A DNA stretch of 64,000 nucleotides from Paenibacillus sp. (GTDB lineage Bacteria; Bacillota; Bacilli; Paenibacillales; Paenibacillaceae). The translations under genes were made by a program, and so were the position numbers. Below the pieces are notes generated by a model. It had not been told where the DNA came from and did not search any database. It saw nothing but the letters and a program-made list of their open reading frames with translations. This document shows positions 25,820 through 33,616 of this stretch, piece after piece. Numbering within the stretch: the stretch's first letter is position 1; every line of letters starts with the position of its first letter. Where the stretch lies: assembly GCA_017512705.1 (NCBI GenBank), contig JAFWEX010000150.1:62001-126000 (forward strand). The letters run 5' to 3'.

Positions 25820-27241
25820 GTGGGCAAAACCGTAATGATGACAGATAACAGTATGAAACGGTACGAGCAAGTCATCCACTATCTCATGGTACGGATTGAG
25901 GCAGGTGAATGGGCTGAACAACAAAAACTGCCTTCGGTACGAAGCCTGTCCGAGCAGCTCGGCGTTCACCGACTTACGGTGTTCAAAGCGTATCAGGAAC
26001 TAAAACAGCGTGGGATCGTCTATGTTAGAGACAAGTCCGGTTATTATATTAGTCCGGCGGAGCCACTAGCGGATGCAGATCAGGGAGATGATCCCTCCGT
26101 GTCGGCCTGGCTCCATTGGGACACGCTTGATCGCGTTCAATCGCTAGAAGCTGAATACCAATTTTCCAAATCATTAATTGACCCTGCCCTGTTGCCCAAC
26201 CGATACTGGGGCGAGTTAATGCGAGATTTGCTCGATCAGTACCCCCGTCTGCTTGGCACATATTCGACCATTCAAGGGGATCTGGAGCTGCGCACCAGTC
26301 TGGCAAGCCATCTGACGGCAAAGGAGCGCTTTTACCTGTCTTCTGATGAAGTGCTGGTTACTTCTGGTGCACAACAGGCGATTGATGTCATCTCTCGTGC
26401 TCTCGTCAAGCCCGGAGATCGGGTATTAATTGAACGGCCAACTTACGGCCCAGCGATGCAGATTTTTCGCAAACAAGGCGCACAACTTGTTTTTACCGAT
26501 ATCGGATCGGAAGGATATGATCTGGAACAGATTGAGCATCTGATGAAAACAGAGAAGCCACGCCTGTTCTATATGACACCGACGTTCCAAAATCCAACGG
26601 GCATCAGCATTTCTGTGGAGCAGCGCAAACAGCTGCCGGAACTGGCTGAGCAGTATGGCTGTTATCTGGTGGAGGATGACAGCACGTATGATATTTATTT
26701 TCAAGAAAAGCCGCCAGCGCCGATCTTCACTTACGATACTTCCGGACATACGTTGTACATTCGCAGTTACAGCAAATACGTTGTTCCGGGTCTACGAATC
26801 GCAGCCATCATGTGCCGTCCACATCTCATGGCAGGGATACAGGCGATCAAAGCATTGACCGACAACGGGTCACCGTTACTGAATCAGAAGCTCTTTCTTC
26901 GTTATTTTCAATCGGAACGAATGCATCAGCATCTGTCTAAACTGCGAACCGCAATTCAGCTTCGAATGGAAGTGATGGAGCAGTGTCTGCTGGAGACGGA
27001 CTGGACATGGACGCGTCCCGAAGGGGGTCTAAACATCTGGGCGGAGCTGCCGGAGGGGATCGACACAGGCAGGTTATTGCACCAATGCATGGAGCAATCC
27101 GTTGCTTTTGTACCCGGCACCGTATTTGATACCTCCCAAACCTCTGGGAGCCGCAAGCTTCGTCTCTCCTACGCCTACGCTCGTGAGCAGCAGATTCGGG
27201 AAGGCATGGACAGACTGATTACCTTAGCGGCGAAAAGGTAA
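25820..27241 (+). CDS. MocR/PdxR-type regulator (GntR HTH plus aminotransferase domain)
   Basis: About 473 residues. The N-terminal winged helix of the GntR family spans roughly 12-75 (K-L-P-S-V-R-S-L-S-E-Q-L-G-V-H-R-L-T-V). A fold-type I aminotransferase-like domain follows, with V-T-S-G-A-Q-Q-A-I-D, M-T-P-T-F-Q-N-P-T-G, E-D-D-S-T-Y-D and the lysine segment Y-I-R-S-Y-S-K-Y-V-V-P-G-L-R. The fused domain uses PLP as sensor. GTG at 25820 has AAGGAG ten bases before it. A GTG at 25811 is too close. It probably activates or represses the divergent EamA exporter. Confidence 0.9.
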   Translation: MGKTVMMTDNSMKRYEQVIHYLMVRIEAGEWAEQQKLPSVRSLSEQLGVHRLTVFKAYQELKQRGIVYVRDKSGYYISPAEPLADADQGDDPSVSAWLHWDTLDRVQSLEAEYQFSKSLIDPALLPNRYWGELMRDLLDQYPRLLGTYSTIQGDLELRTSLASHLTAKERFYLSSDEVLVTSGAQQAIDVISRALVKPGDRVLIERPTYGPAMQIFRKQGAQLVFTDIGSEGYDLEQIEHLMKTEKPRLFYMTPTFQNPTGISISVEQRKQLPELAEQYGCYLVEDDSTYDIYFQEKPPAPIFTYDTSGHTLYIRSYSKYVVPGLRIAAIMCRPHLMAGIQAIKALTDNGSPLLNQKLFLRYFQSERMHQHLSKLRTAIQLRMEVMEQCLLETDWTWTRPEGGLNIWAELPEGIDTGRLLHQCMEQSVAFVPGTVFDTSQTSGSRKLRLSYAYAREQQIREGMDRLITLAAKR

Positions 27242-27296
27242 AACGAAGAAAGTTCAAAGAGCGAATTGAACCTCGGGCCAGATAGACCTCTTCTGC

Positions 27297-27923
27297 TTAC
27301 AGATCCTTTCTCTCAAACAGGCGAATCGTAACGATGTACGAAATGAAAAACAAGGCTATAACACCAAAGGAAATCCCCGCAATGATTGGTGTTGTAGTCA
27401 GCCCTTTGTTACCTGCAACATGGAGAAGAAATGCCGCCGGCTGAGCAAATATAATTAAGCAAATCAGAAAGATCGCGTTAATAATGCCTGCTCCCTTTTT
27501 ACTAAGTGCATAAAAAAGCGGCATATAGATGGATGCCAGTATAAGTACAATTCCAATAGAAATAGCGATGTCCAATAGTGAATACTGAGGTTTAATGAGT
27601 TCAGGGTAATTCAGGGTAACCAGCTTGTGAATTCCGTAGGATGTGAGCACTCCGAACAGAGCGTACAGGATGGCAGACAGAAACTTCGCTTGCACGATCT
27701 GTTTACGGCTCACAGGCAGAGTGACTAGGAAGTTATGATGATGATTTTTGATATCAATCATCGTCGCCATCATGATCGAACCAAAAGCCGTATAGATCCC
27801 AACAAAATACATCGACATTTCAATCTTTGGAATAAAGGCAGCGCTGAACACCACCAAATACAGAGCAATCGTCCATAAGGAACTCTTTAGAGCGATAAAA
27901 TCTTTGCGAAGTAAATTAAGCAT
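27297..27923 (-). CDS. ABC transporter permease, YtrB-partner type
   Basis: A 208-residue membrane protein with about six hydrophobic segments. It starts MLNLLRKDFIALKSSLWTIA, and a short loop H-H-H-N-F-L-V-T-L-P-V-S-R-K-Q-I-V-Q-A-K shows the conserved P-V-S-R segment of ABC-2 permeases that follow YtrA-type regulators. A GGGGGACATCAGC sequence before the ATG at 27923 provides the RBS. The start overlaps the ATPase stop by eight bases. The much longer in-frame reading to 28154 runs through the ATPase gene and is not credible. Confidence 0.86.
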   Translation of the reverse strand: MLNLLRKDFIALKSSLWTIALYLVVFSAAFIPKIEMSMYFVGIYTAFGSIMMATMIDIKNHHHNFLVTLPVSRKQIVQAKFLSAILYALFGVLTSYGIHKLVTLNYPELIKPQYSLLDIAISIGIVLILASIYMPLFYALSKKGAGIINAIFLICLIIFAQPAAFLLHVAGNKGLTTTPIIAGISFGVIALFFISYIVTIRLFERKDL

Positions 27924-28782
27924 GCTGATGTCCCCCTTTTGCCGTAAAATAGATGAGATCTTCCAGAGCAGGTCTATGTAAAAGAGCCTCGTCGCCAAAC
28001 AACCGCTGCGCCTCTTCCTTGTTATCTGATAGTGCTTCAAAACCAACCTCAGTTTCACGTATGCCAATGAAATGGCGCCGGGTATCGGCATCCAGCAGAT
28101 CCGTATCCCCTTTGACAATGGTGTAGCGTTCCAGCACATCGTCTTTGGCCTCATTGAAGATCAGCTTGCCTCTGTGAACAAAAGCGATATAATCGGCAAT
28201 ACGTTCAAGATCTGTTGTAATATGTGTTGAAAAAATAATAGATTTGGTCTCGTCCTGTATCATCCCAGCCAGCAGATCAAGTAACTCCCGTCGAAATACT
28301 GGATCAAGACCTGATGTCGGTTCATCCATTACGAGCAGATCAGCCTCATGTGATAATGCCACGGCAAGCGAGAATTTGATCTTCATCCCTTTGGACAGGT
28401 CTCGAATTTTCTTTTTGGGAGACAATTCGAACTGCTCCAAGTAGTTCTTGAACAGAGTATGATTCCATCGACTGTAAAAAGGAGCAATCATACTCGCCGT
28501 CTCCCGGATCGTCAGATGCTCGTAATAAAAGCATTCATCAGACACAATCCCCAGACGCTGTTTAACAGCGACTTCGCTATTTGCCATCTCTCTGCCCAGC
28601 GTACGTAACGTTCCCTGATCTGGGTGAATTAACCCCGTAATCATTTTGATCAACGTGCTCTTTCCAGCGCCGTTCGGCCCGATGAGCCCTGTAATAAATC
28701 CCTGTTTCACATCCATAGATATGTTATCTACCTTGAATAAAGGGTACGACTTGGATACATTTCGCAATTCTATAGCATTCAT
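27916..28782 (-). CDS. ABC transporter ATP-binding protein, YtrB/BcrA-like
   Basis: A 288-residue ATPase. Walker A is G-P-N-G-A-G-K-S-T near 34-42. The signature is degenerate, L-S-K-G-M-K-I-K-F-S, lacking the usual SGGQ and as often found in the BcrA/YtrB group. Walker B is L-L-V-M-D-E-P-T-S-G-L-D. It pairs with the membrane protein that follows and with a GntR/YtrA regulator five bases upstream. Such units respond to cell-wall-active compounds in related bacteria. That role is inference here. Confidence 0.9.
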   Translation of the reverse strand: MNAIELRNVSKSYPLFKVDNISMDVKQGFITGLIGPNGAGKSTLIKMITGLIHPDQGTLRTLGREMANSEVAVKQRLGIVSDECFYYEHLTIRETASMIAPFYSRWNHTLFKNYLEQFELSPKKKIRDLSKGMKIKFSLAVALSHEADLLVMDEPTSGLDPVFRRELLDLLAGMIQDETKSIIFSTHITTDLERIADYIAFVHRGKLIFNEAKDDVLERYTIVKGDTDLLDADTRRHFIGIRETEVGFEALSDNKEEAQRLFGDEALLHRPALEDLIYFTAKGGHQHA

Positions 28783-28786
28783 TAGC

Positions 28787-29161
28787 TTATTCCTCCTCTA
28801 GCAGCACAGTAAGATGATAGATCAAATCCTTAGAATTCATGCCCAGTTCCTTGCTTTCCTGAATGACTTCAAGCATCTTGTTTTCCAAATGTTTCATGCG
28901 CCTCTCGCGAATAAAATCCTGATTAGCACCAGAAACAAAGCTTCCCTTGCCAACAACGGAATCAATCAGTTGCTCCTTCTCCAGCTCTTCGTATACACGT
29001 TTCGTTGTAATGACACTGACTTGCAAATCTTTGGCAAGCTGCCGGATCGAAGGTAAATGATCCCCTGGAGCGAGCTCCCCATTCAGAATAATCTGCCTGA
29101 TCTGGGATAAAATCTGGATATATATGGGGTCGCTTGAAGCGTTAGATATCCTTATATTCAA
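28787..29161 (-). CDS. GntR-family regulator, YtrA subfamily
   Basis: A 124-residue repressor. The GntR winged helix is clear: D-P-I-Y-I-Q-I-L-S-Q-I-R-Q-I-I-L-N-G near 11-28, then L-P-S-I-R-Q-L-A-K-D-L-Q-V-S-V-I-T-T-K-R-V-Y near 40-61. A short C-terminal helical dimer tail marks the YtrA group. It heads a three-gene operon with an ABC ATPase and permease. The promoter upstream sits inside a long perfect palindrome, which is the expected autoregulatory operator. Confidence 0.9.
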   Translation of the reverse strand: MNIRISNASSDPIYIQILSQIRQIILNGELAPGDHLPSIRQLAKDLQVSVITTKRVYEELEKEQLIDSVVGKGSFVSGANQDFIRERRMKHLENKMLEVIQESKELGMNSKDLIYHLTVLLEEE

Positions 29162-29195
29162 CTTTGTTCACCTCATCGCTGCTGTATCGTATGAC

Positions 29196-29242
29196 CAACC
29201 AGGCATAGTGTATATATATAATATATACACTATGCCTGGTTG
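29196..29242. repeat. 47-bp perfect palindrome, probable YtrA-type operator
   Basis: Arms of 22 bases (29196-29217 and 29221-29242) are exact reverse complements, separated by ATA. Each arm runs CAACCAGGCATAGTG then TATATAT. The GTGTATAT / ATATACAC core resembles sites bound by YtrA-type GntR repressors. It lies 35 bases before the regulator start. Confidence 0.85.
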
Positions 29243-29249
29243 AGGTCAA
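29220..29249 (-). promoter_or_regulatory. Promoter of the YtrA-like regulator/ABC operon
   Basis: On the minus strand, TTGACC (29244-29249), an 18-base spacer and TATATT (29220-29225). The spacer and -10 lie within the palindrome, so a bound repressor would block RNA polymerase. Confidence 0.65.
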
Positions 29250-29295
29250 TACTTTATTTTTTCTTTTAATCCGGCTTCTTCTCTCCCACCAAAAC

Positions 29296-29325
29296 AAAAA
29301 GGGACGACAGTCTCCTGTCATCCCT
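29296..29325 (-). terminator. Intrinsic terminator after the ClpP gene
   Basis: Leftward, AGGGATGACAG pairs with CTGTCGTCCCT (one G-U) around a 4-base loop and is followed by TTTTTG. Confidence 0.88.
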
Positions 29326-29337
29326 CATCCTTGTATA

Positions 29338-29916
29338 CTAGCCGCTAATAACCTTATCCACCAAACCATATTCCACCGCTTCGGCTGCAGTGAGGAAATA
29401 ATCACGGTCGGAGTCTTTTTCAATTCGTTCCAGCGGCTGACCTGTATGGTCCGCAAGCAGCTGATTCAGTCGCTGGCGATGCTGAATAATCCGATTCGCA
29501 TGGATCAGCATATCTGATGCCTGCCCACGTGTTCCGCCATGCGGCTGATGAATCATGATTTCACTGTTCGGCAATGCCATCCGTTTCCCTTTGGTACCCC
29601 CTACCAGCAATATCGTACCGAAACTTGCAGCCATACCTGTGCAGATCGTCGAAATATCCGGCTTCACAAACTGCATCGTATCATAGATGGAGAATCCAGC
29701 TGTTACTGATCCCCCTGGACTATTAATGTACATCTGGATATCTTTATCCGGGTCCTCTGCAGTCAAAAATAACAATTGGGCCACGATCGCATTGGCCATC
29801 TGATCCTCAATCTCTCCCGACACCATAATGATGCGGTCCTTCAACAGACGTGAATAAATATCATAACTCCGCTCACCACGAGCGGTCTGTTCCACCACAT
29901 AAGGTACTACGTTCAT
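29338..29916 (-). CDS. clpP: ATP-dependent Clp protease proteolytic subunit (paralogue)
   Basis: A 192-residue serine peptidase. The catalytic triad is intact: Ser98 in G-M-A-A-S-F-G, His123 in M-I-H-Q-P-H-G and Asp172 in S-D-R-D-Y-F. The substrate-cleft motif [12 protein letters not shown] is present. The chamber works with a Clp ATPase that is not encoded here. AAGGAGG lies eight bases before the ATG at 29916. The reading from 29970 runs into the preceding gene. The gene starts 19 bases after the stop of a sigma factor gene, an unusual neighbour, and no tig or clpX is adjacent. It is therefore probably a second copy rather than the housekeeping one. Confidence 0.92.
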   Translation of the reverse strand: MNVVPYVVEQTARGERSYDIYSRLLKDRIIMVSGEIEDQMANAIVAQLLFLTAEDPDKDIQMYINSPGGSVTAGFSIYDTMQFVKPDISTICTGMAASFGTILLVGGTKGKRMALPNSEIMIHQPHGGTRGQASDMLIHANRIIQHRQRLNQLLADHTGQPLERIEKDSDRDYFLTAAEAVEYGLVDKVISG

Positions 29917-29935
29917 AGATGTCGCCTCCTTATCA

Positions 29936-30751
29936 TTAGGCAGCCATGATGACCGTATACCCGCCTCCATAAGACATCAAATTCATGCCAGAAGTCGCAT
30001 AACCGTACATCACTGGCTGCATGGATGGAGACGGCAGAGTTTGCAGCAGAATCGTACCTGCCACAGCCATCGGATCATCTGTCCGGTTCAAGCACAAGTC
30101 AATAAGACGTGTCGTATCTCCCTGACGAAATGCCATCAGATAGTTACGAAGCTGTTCTTGATCCATATCAATGCCCTTTGCTGCTGTACCCTTTTCCAAT
30201 ACGGCATCCGTTCCGGATTTACCGTGCGTATGTCTCACCTTGCTCAAAGCGGTACGAGCACGGTGTAATGCTGTTTTCACAGCACCTTCTGTTGTTCCCA
30301 ACATCTCCGCAGTCTCTGCCGCCTTATACCCCATGATTTCCCGTAATATATAGATCGCTCGTTGCCATGATGGCAAGGTATTAACTAGAAGTTGCACCGC
30401 AGATTCCAGCTCTTCGAACGATTCCTCTTCCACATACGCTGGCACAACAGGTTTCAGTCCGTCGAGTATGGAACGCAGTTTCTCTTGTTTGCGTATTCCG
30501 TCAATCCATGTATTGCGTGCGATCCGAATCAGGTACGCCTCCCAATTCATTTCTCCCGTTCTTTCCGCGGCCTTATCAGACGCAGAAGCAGAAGATAACG
30601 CCTTTAGACAGGTTTCTTGTACCAGATCCTCCGTCTCAGGGACGGACTTAGTCAGAGAGAAACAATACGCATAGAGGGGGTTCATCAATTCAGGCAAAAC
30701 AGACTGAAGCGTGAAGTTTGGCAACTTATCCACCACAACATCCGTCATGCC
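29936..30751 (-). CDS. ECF-type RNA polymerase sigma factor with C-terminal extension
   Basis: About 271 residues. Region 2 is clear ([13 protein letters not shown] then [13 protein letters not shown] and A-R-N-T-W-I-D). Region 4 is [35 protein letters not shown] tail of about 95 residues beyond region 4 ends in a Gly/Tyr/Met-rich stretch ([17 protein letters not shown]). I chose ATG 30751, with AGGG ten bases before it. The frame stays open to 30955, with a weak alternative ATG at about 30913, so the start is uncertain. The gene lies 19 bases upstream of clpP, probably in the same operon. No anti-sigma gene is visible. Confidence 0.85.
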   Translation of the reverse strand, partial: GMTDVVVDKLPNFTLQSVLPELMNPLYAYCFSLTKSVPETEDLVQETCLKALSSASASDKAAERTGEMNWEAYLIRIARNTWIDGIRKQEKLRSILDGLKPVVPAYVEEESFEELESAVQLLVNTLPSWQRAIYILREIMGYKAAETAEMLGTTEGAVKTALHRARTALSKVRHTHGKSGTDAVLEKGTAAKGIDMDQEQLRNYLMAFRQGDTTRLIDLCLNRTDDPMAVAGTILLQTLPSPSMQPVMYGYATSGMNLMSYGGGYTVIMAA

Positions 30752-31092
30752 GTTGTTTCCCTCGCCTTGAGTTGTTTTATTAACTTCTATAGTCCCATCA
30801 TGTTCATTTGCTCCATTGAACGTAACCCATTCATCTGTTCTGTAATAACTACATGTATTGTTATATCCATACTGTGGTCTGTCGATTTGGCAATCTACGG
30901 ACTTCACAAAGGCCATCTCGGGGGCCCCCCTTTGCTGGTTCCTGATTGAATTCATGGTAACTTAGATGACTTTCACTATGTAAACGAAGAACCTCCCTCG
31001 AAGGATACGCTCTTCTTTATTTATTTTTCAACACCCATTCTCGAATCTCGATTTCCAAATCTCATTTAGTAATCCCGTTATCCAATCGCAAC

Positions 31093-31887
31093 TCAGCCCA
31101 GTTTCACCTTCATTCCTGTACGTGCAATCGTAATGCCTTGTTCCAGATCATAATCCCGCCGTACGTCCACATCATGCGACATATGTGTAAAACAAGTGTG
31201 CCCCGGCTTCAACTCTCGCAAAAGCGCCTGTGCCTCCTGCATATCGTACACCGATCGTGTTGAAAATTCCGCCAGCTCATGCACAAAACTTGTTCCCAGG
31301 ATCAACAGATCCAGTCCATATAACGGTTGCTTCTCATCTTCCTTCAAATCTATAGCATCCGAACAGTACGCCCATGCGTACCCTTCACGTTCCAATCGAT
31401 AAGCATACGAAAATCCGTTATGTCCGTGACACACCTTCCAGGAGCGAATCTCCCATCCACCAAGTTCGATCCCATTGTCCGTCTCCAGAAAATCCATATG
31501 ACGAGTGAGCCACGGGAATTGTCCCTGGATCATGATAATCACTTCACGCGGTGCATACAACTTGCCCTTCACCCCTAGCCAGCGGCATGCATCCGCCCAT
31601 TCCGGCAATCCGCCAATATGATCAAAATGCGCATGTGTAATCAGTAGCGTGTTCACCATCCGCATCCCCTGGTCTTCCATCTGGGATCTCCAGTCTGGTC
31701 CGCAGTCAATCATGAACATGTCATCTTCATGCACACCTTGATCTTGACGACCACAGTGAACCAGGACCGATGAACGTTTTCGTCTATTTGCACCGGTTAG
31801 CCTAGCCTCCGAACATACTTCACAATCACAATACACACGTGGAACACCCATAGCATCGCCTGTGCCCAGAAATGTGAGCTGATTCAT
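31093..31887 (-). CDS. Metallo-beta-lactamase fold hydrolase, PhnP-like
   Basis: A 264-residue protein. The metal motif is T-H-A-H-F-D-H-I-G-G near 82-91, with an early M-I-D-C-G-P-D and later G-H-N-G-F-S and the C-terminal F-T-H-M-S-H-D-V. An N-terminal C-D-C-E-V-C cluster (residues 20-25) resembles the zinc-binding cysteines of PhnP-type phosphodiesterases, which open cyclic ribose phosphates. No phosphonate genes are nearby, so the substrate is open. GAGGGGAATGC precedes the ATG. It is monocistronic. Confidence 0.88.
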   Translation of the reverse strand: MNQLTFLGTGDAMGVPRVYCDCEVCSEARLTGANRRKRSSVLVHCGRQDQGVHEDDMFMIDCGPDWRSQMEDQGMRMVNTLLITHAHFDHIGGLPEWADACRWLGVKGKLYAPREVIIMIQGQFPWLTRHMDFLETDNGIELGGWEIRSWKVCHGHNGFSYAYRLEREGYAWAYCSDAIDLKEDEKQPLYGLDLLILGTSFVHELAEFSTRSVYDMQEAQALLRELKPGHTCFTHMSHDVDVRRDYDLEQGITIARTGMKVKLG

Positions 31888-32015
31888 TCTGCATTCCCCT
31901 CTCGATCCCTGAAGCCGATTCAGCTCAGATGTAATATCTCTACAATCTTAATCCACCCATATCTCTTATCTTCAAATATTCTATGTAAATTGTAATCTCC
32001 TACCTCCGCTTTTGC

Positions 32016-32100
32016 AAAAAAAAAGACTCTCCCGCTGCAGCTCATCTCTGCTGTCCGGGAAAGTCTATCGTCTGACCTTGATCAACGTCAGGTCAGACCG
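32016..32100 (-). terminator. Tandem hairpins ending in an intrinsic terminator
   Basis: Leftward, a perfect 8-bp hairpin (GTCTGACC / GGTCAGAC, 32073-32100 region) is followed by AGACTTTCCCG pairing with CGGGAGAGTCT (32022-32066) and then a run of ten T residues. This closes the small leftward gene. Confidence 0.82.
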
Positions 32101-32121
32101 GATCGTGCCGGGTGCGTTCAC

Positions 32122-32568
32122 TCACACCAGTGCACGCAGTTTCAGCGTCAGTTCCCGTCCAGCAGGAACCTCCTTGGAATCGGCAATGACCCAGTTCCAA
32201 GCCAGCCGCTGCTCTAGCACTTCCGCCTGAGCTGCAGTCAGCTGCAAACCGGTGATGATGCCTTCACCCACCGTAAAATCCTTCTCGGCTTGCAGGTTAA
32301 ACGCCTTCTCAAGCCAAATGCCAAGTCCACCGCGAGTATTAAACGTGATTCGATACCCGTTCTGAAGTGCCCCTTCCAGGTTCTCACCGTGTTCGTCTGC
32401 ATAGTCGAAGAAGGTGTCATAATTATAATGCTCCTCCGATACGGCATCAAAAGCAGCCTTATCCTTGGCTTGAATCGCCTTTAAAATTTCCGCTTCCGGC
32501 ATACCTTTGCCTCGGGCCTGCTCCAACCGAATGGCGGTACTTTGGGATAATTTGATTTCTGTACTCAT
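32122..32568 (-). CDS. Hypothetical protein, 148 residues
   Basis: I do not recognise the family. The protein is soluble and acidic. It begins with helical sequence rich in Ala, Glu and Lys (MSTEIKLSQSTAIRLEQARG). A middle segment, H-Y-N-Y-D-T-F-F-D-Y-A-D-E-H, leads into a region of strands with F-N-T-R-G-G-L-G-I-W-L, and the C-terminal half ends in R-E-L-T-L-K-L-R-A-L-V. The ATG at 32568 has GAGAGGC about ten bases before it. The GTG at 32577 is too close. It is monocistronic, with its own terminator. Confidence 0.72.
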   Translation of the reverse strand: MSTEIKLSQSTAIRLEQARGKGMPEAEILKAIQAKDKAAFDAVSEEHYNYDTFFDYADEHGENLEGALQNGYRITFNTRGGLGIWLEKAFNLQAEKDFTVGEGIITGLQLTAAQAEVLEQRLAWNWVIADSKEVPAGRELTLKLRALV

Positions 32569-32745
32569 TGCTGTCACGCCTCTCTACAAATACTATGTAA
32601 CAGTTAGTATACCTCTATTATATCCTTTTGGCAGTAAAAAGCCTTCATCTCTACTTTGAAATGAAGATTGAGCCTTAGATCTCAAGTTTAATTTCATTGT
32701 TTTGTAAAAATGAATATCATATTTTAATAGAACAAAATAAAATTA

Positions 32746-32774
32746 TTTACAAAATATTCAAAATAACTTAATAT
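32746..32774 (+). promoter_or_regulatory. Probable promoter of the C39-like gene
   Basis: TTTACA (32746-32751), a 17-base spacer and TAATAT (32769-32774) in very AT-rich sequence, about 50 bases before the ATG. Confidence 0.45.
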
Positions 32775-32825
32775 ATAACTGTCCGGACACATTTCAAATA
32801 ACCACATATTAAGGGAGGATTTCCC

Positions 32826-33554
32826 ATGAAATTAGGAAAAATTTTTAAAATCACCACTTTCACTCTAGTTTTCACTGGTTTGCTAGCATCAAGTGCTTTA
32901 GCCGCTGGTACCGGTGATGATCCAACACCTACGAAAGACATTCCAAGCGTAAAACAACAACAAGTACTTTCAAAAAAATTAAAGGATTTACAGATTTACA
33001 AGGATAAAACTGAAAGTAAACTCCGCATCATGGCATTAGGTGACTTAAAAACGGTAGGTGTTACCCCTTTTAAACAAGAAACAACCTATTGGTGTGGACC
33101 TGCAACAACTAAGCAAGTATTAAATTACCTAAATGGCAGTTCAGAATCACAATCCTATTATGCCCAGAAGTTAGGAACCACAAAAGATGGGACTGACTTT
33201 ACAGTTGTTGATGATGTACTAAATAAACTGCAATCAAAATACACTTATTCGTACTCTACATCACTTTCACTTGACTCATGGAAGTATGCTGTCATGTATA
33301 CTTCTGATAACTATCACCCAGCCGTATTAGATTTAAAAATTACTGGAAGTGAATTAGAAAACTATACTGGTACTGTAAGCGGACATATCATAAATGTTTC
33401 AGGTTATGACTTTAGAACAGATGAAGCAAAAGTAAGACTCACAGATCCGTATGATCAAGGAAATAGAGGGAAAACATTCGGTAATAAATGGTATAATCTT
33501 GAGAAAGTATGGAAAGCTAATCAAAACCACTTTAGACAAGCGATAATTTGGTAA
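32826..33554 (+). CDS. Secreted C39-like cysteine peptidase domain protein
   Basis: A 242-residue exported protein. A signal peptide (K-L-G-K then a hydrophobic core to L-A-S-S-A-L-A-A, cleavage near 27) is followed by a charged linker. A papain-like C39 fold begins at about 78: Q-E-T-T-Y-W-C-G-P-A-T-T has the oxyanion Gln and catalytic Cys near 89-90. His is in S-G-H-I-I-N-V-S-G-Y near 187, and Asp in L-T-D-P-Y near 209. C39_2-type domains occur in bacteriocin maturation and in secreted enzymes of unknown target. There is no ABC transporter domain here. The RBS is GGGAGGATTTCCC. Base composition is clearly AT-richer than that of the neighbours, suggesting transfer. Confidence 0.82.
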   Translation: MKLGKIFKITTFTLVFTGLLASSALAAGTGDDPTPTKDIPSVKQQQVLSKKLKDLQIYKDKTESKLRIMALGDLKTVGVTPFKQETTYWCGPATTKQVLNYLNGSSESQSYYAQKLGTTKDGTDFTVVDDVLNKLQSKYTYSYSTSLSLDSWKYAVMYTSDNYHPAVLDLKITGSELENYTGTVSGHIINVSGYDFRTDEAKVRLTDPYDQGNRGKTFGNKWYNLEKVWKANQNHFRQAIIW

Positions 33555-33566
33555 AAGTACGCTATA

Positions 33567-33591
33567 AGAAGGGAAGCCAAGCTTCCCTTCT
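33567..33591 (+). terminator. Hairpin terminator/attenuator between the C39-like and lipoprotein genes
   Basis: A perfect 11-bp stem AGAAGGGAAGC / GCTTCCCTTCT with a 3-base loop and a short T-run (CTTTACT). It stands 13 bases after the C39-like stop and 26 before the next start. It may reduce readthrough into the lipoprotein gene. Confidence 0.7.
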
Positions 33592-33616
33592 TTACTACTC
33601 TACAGGAGGCTTCAGC

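Noticed and set aside
27924-28154. N-terminal extension of the ABC permease frame
   Set aside because: This part overlaps the ATPase gene in another frame. The RBS and membrane start are at 27923.
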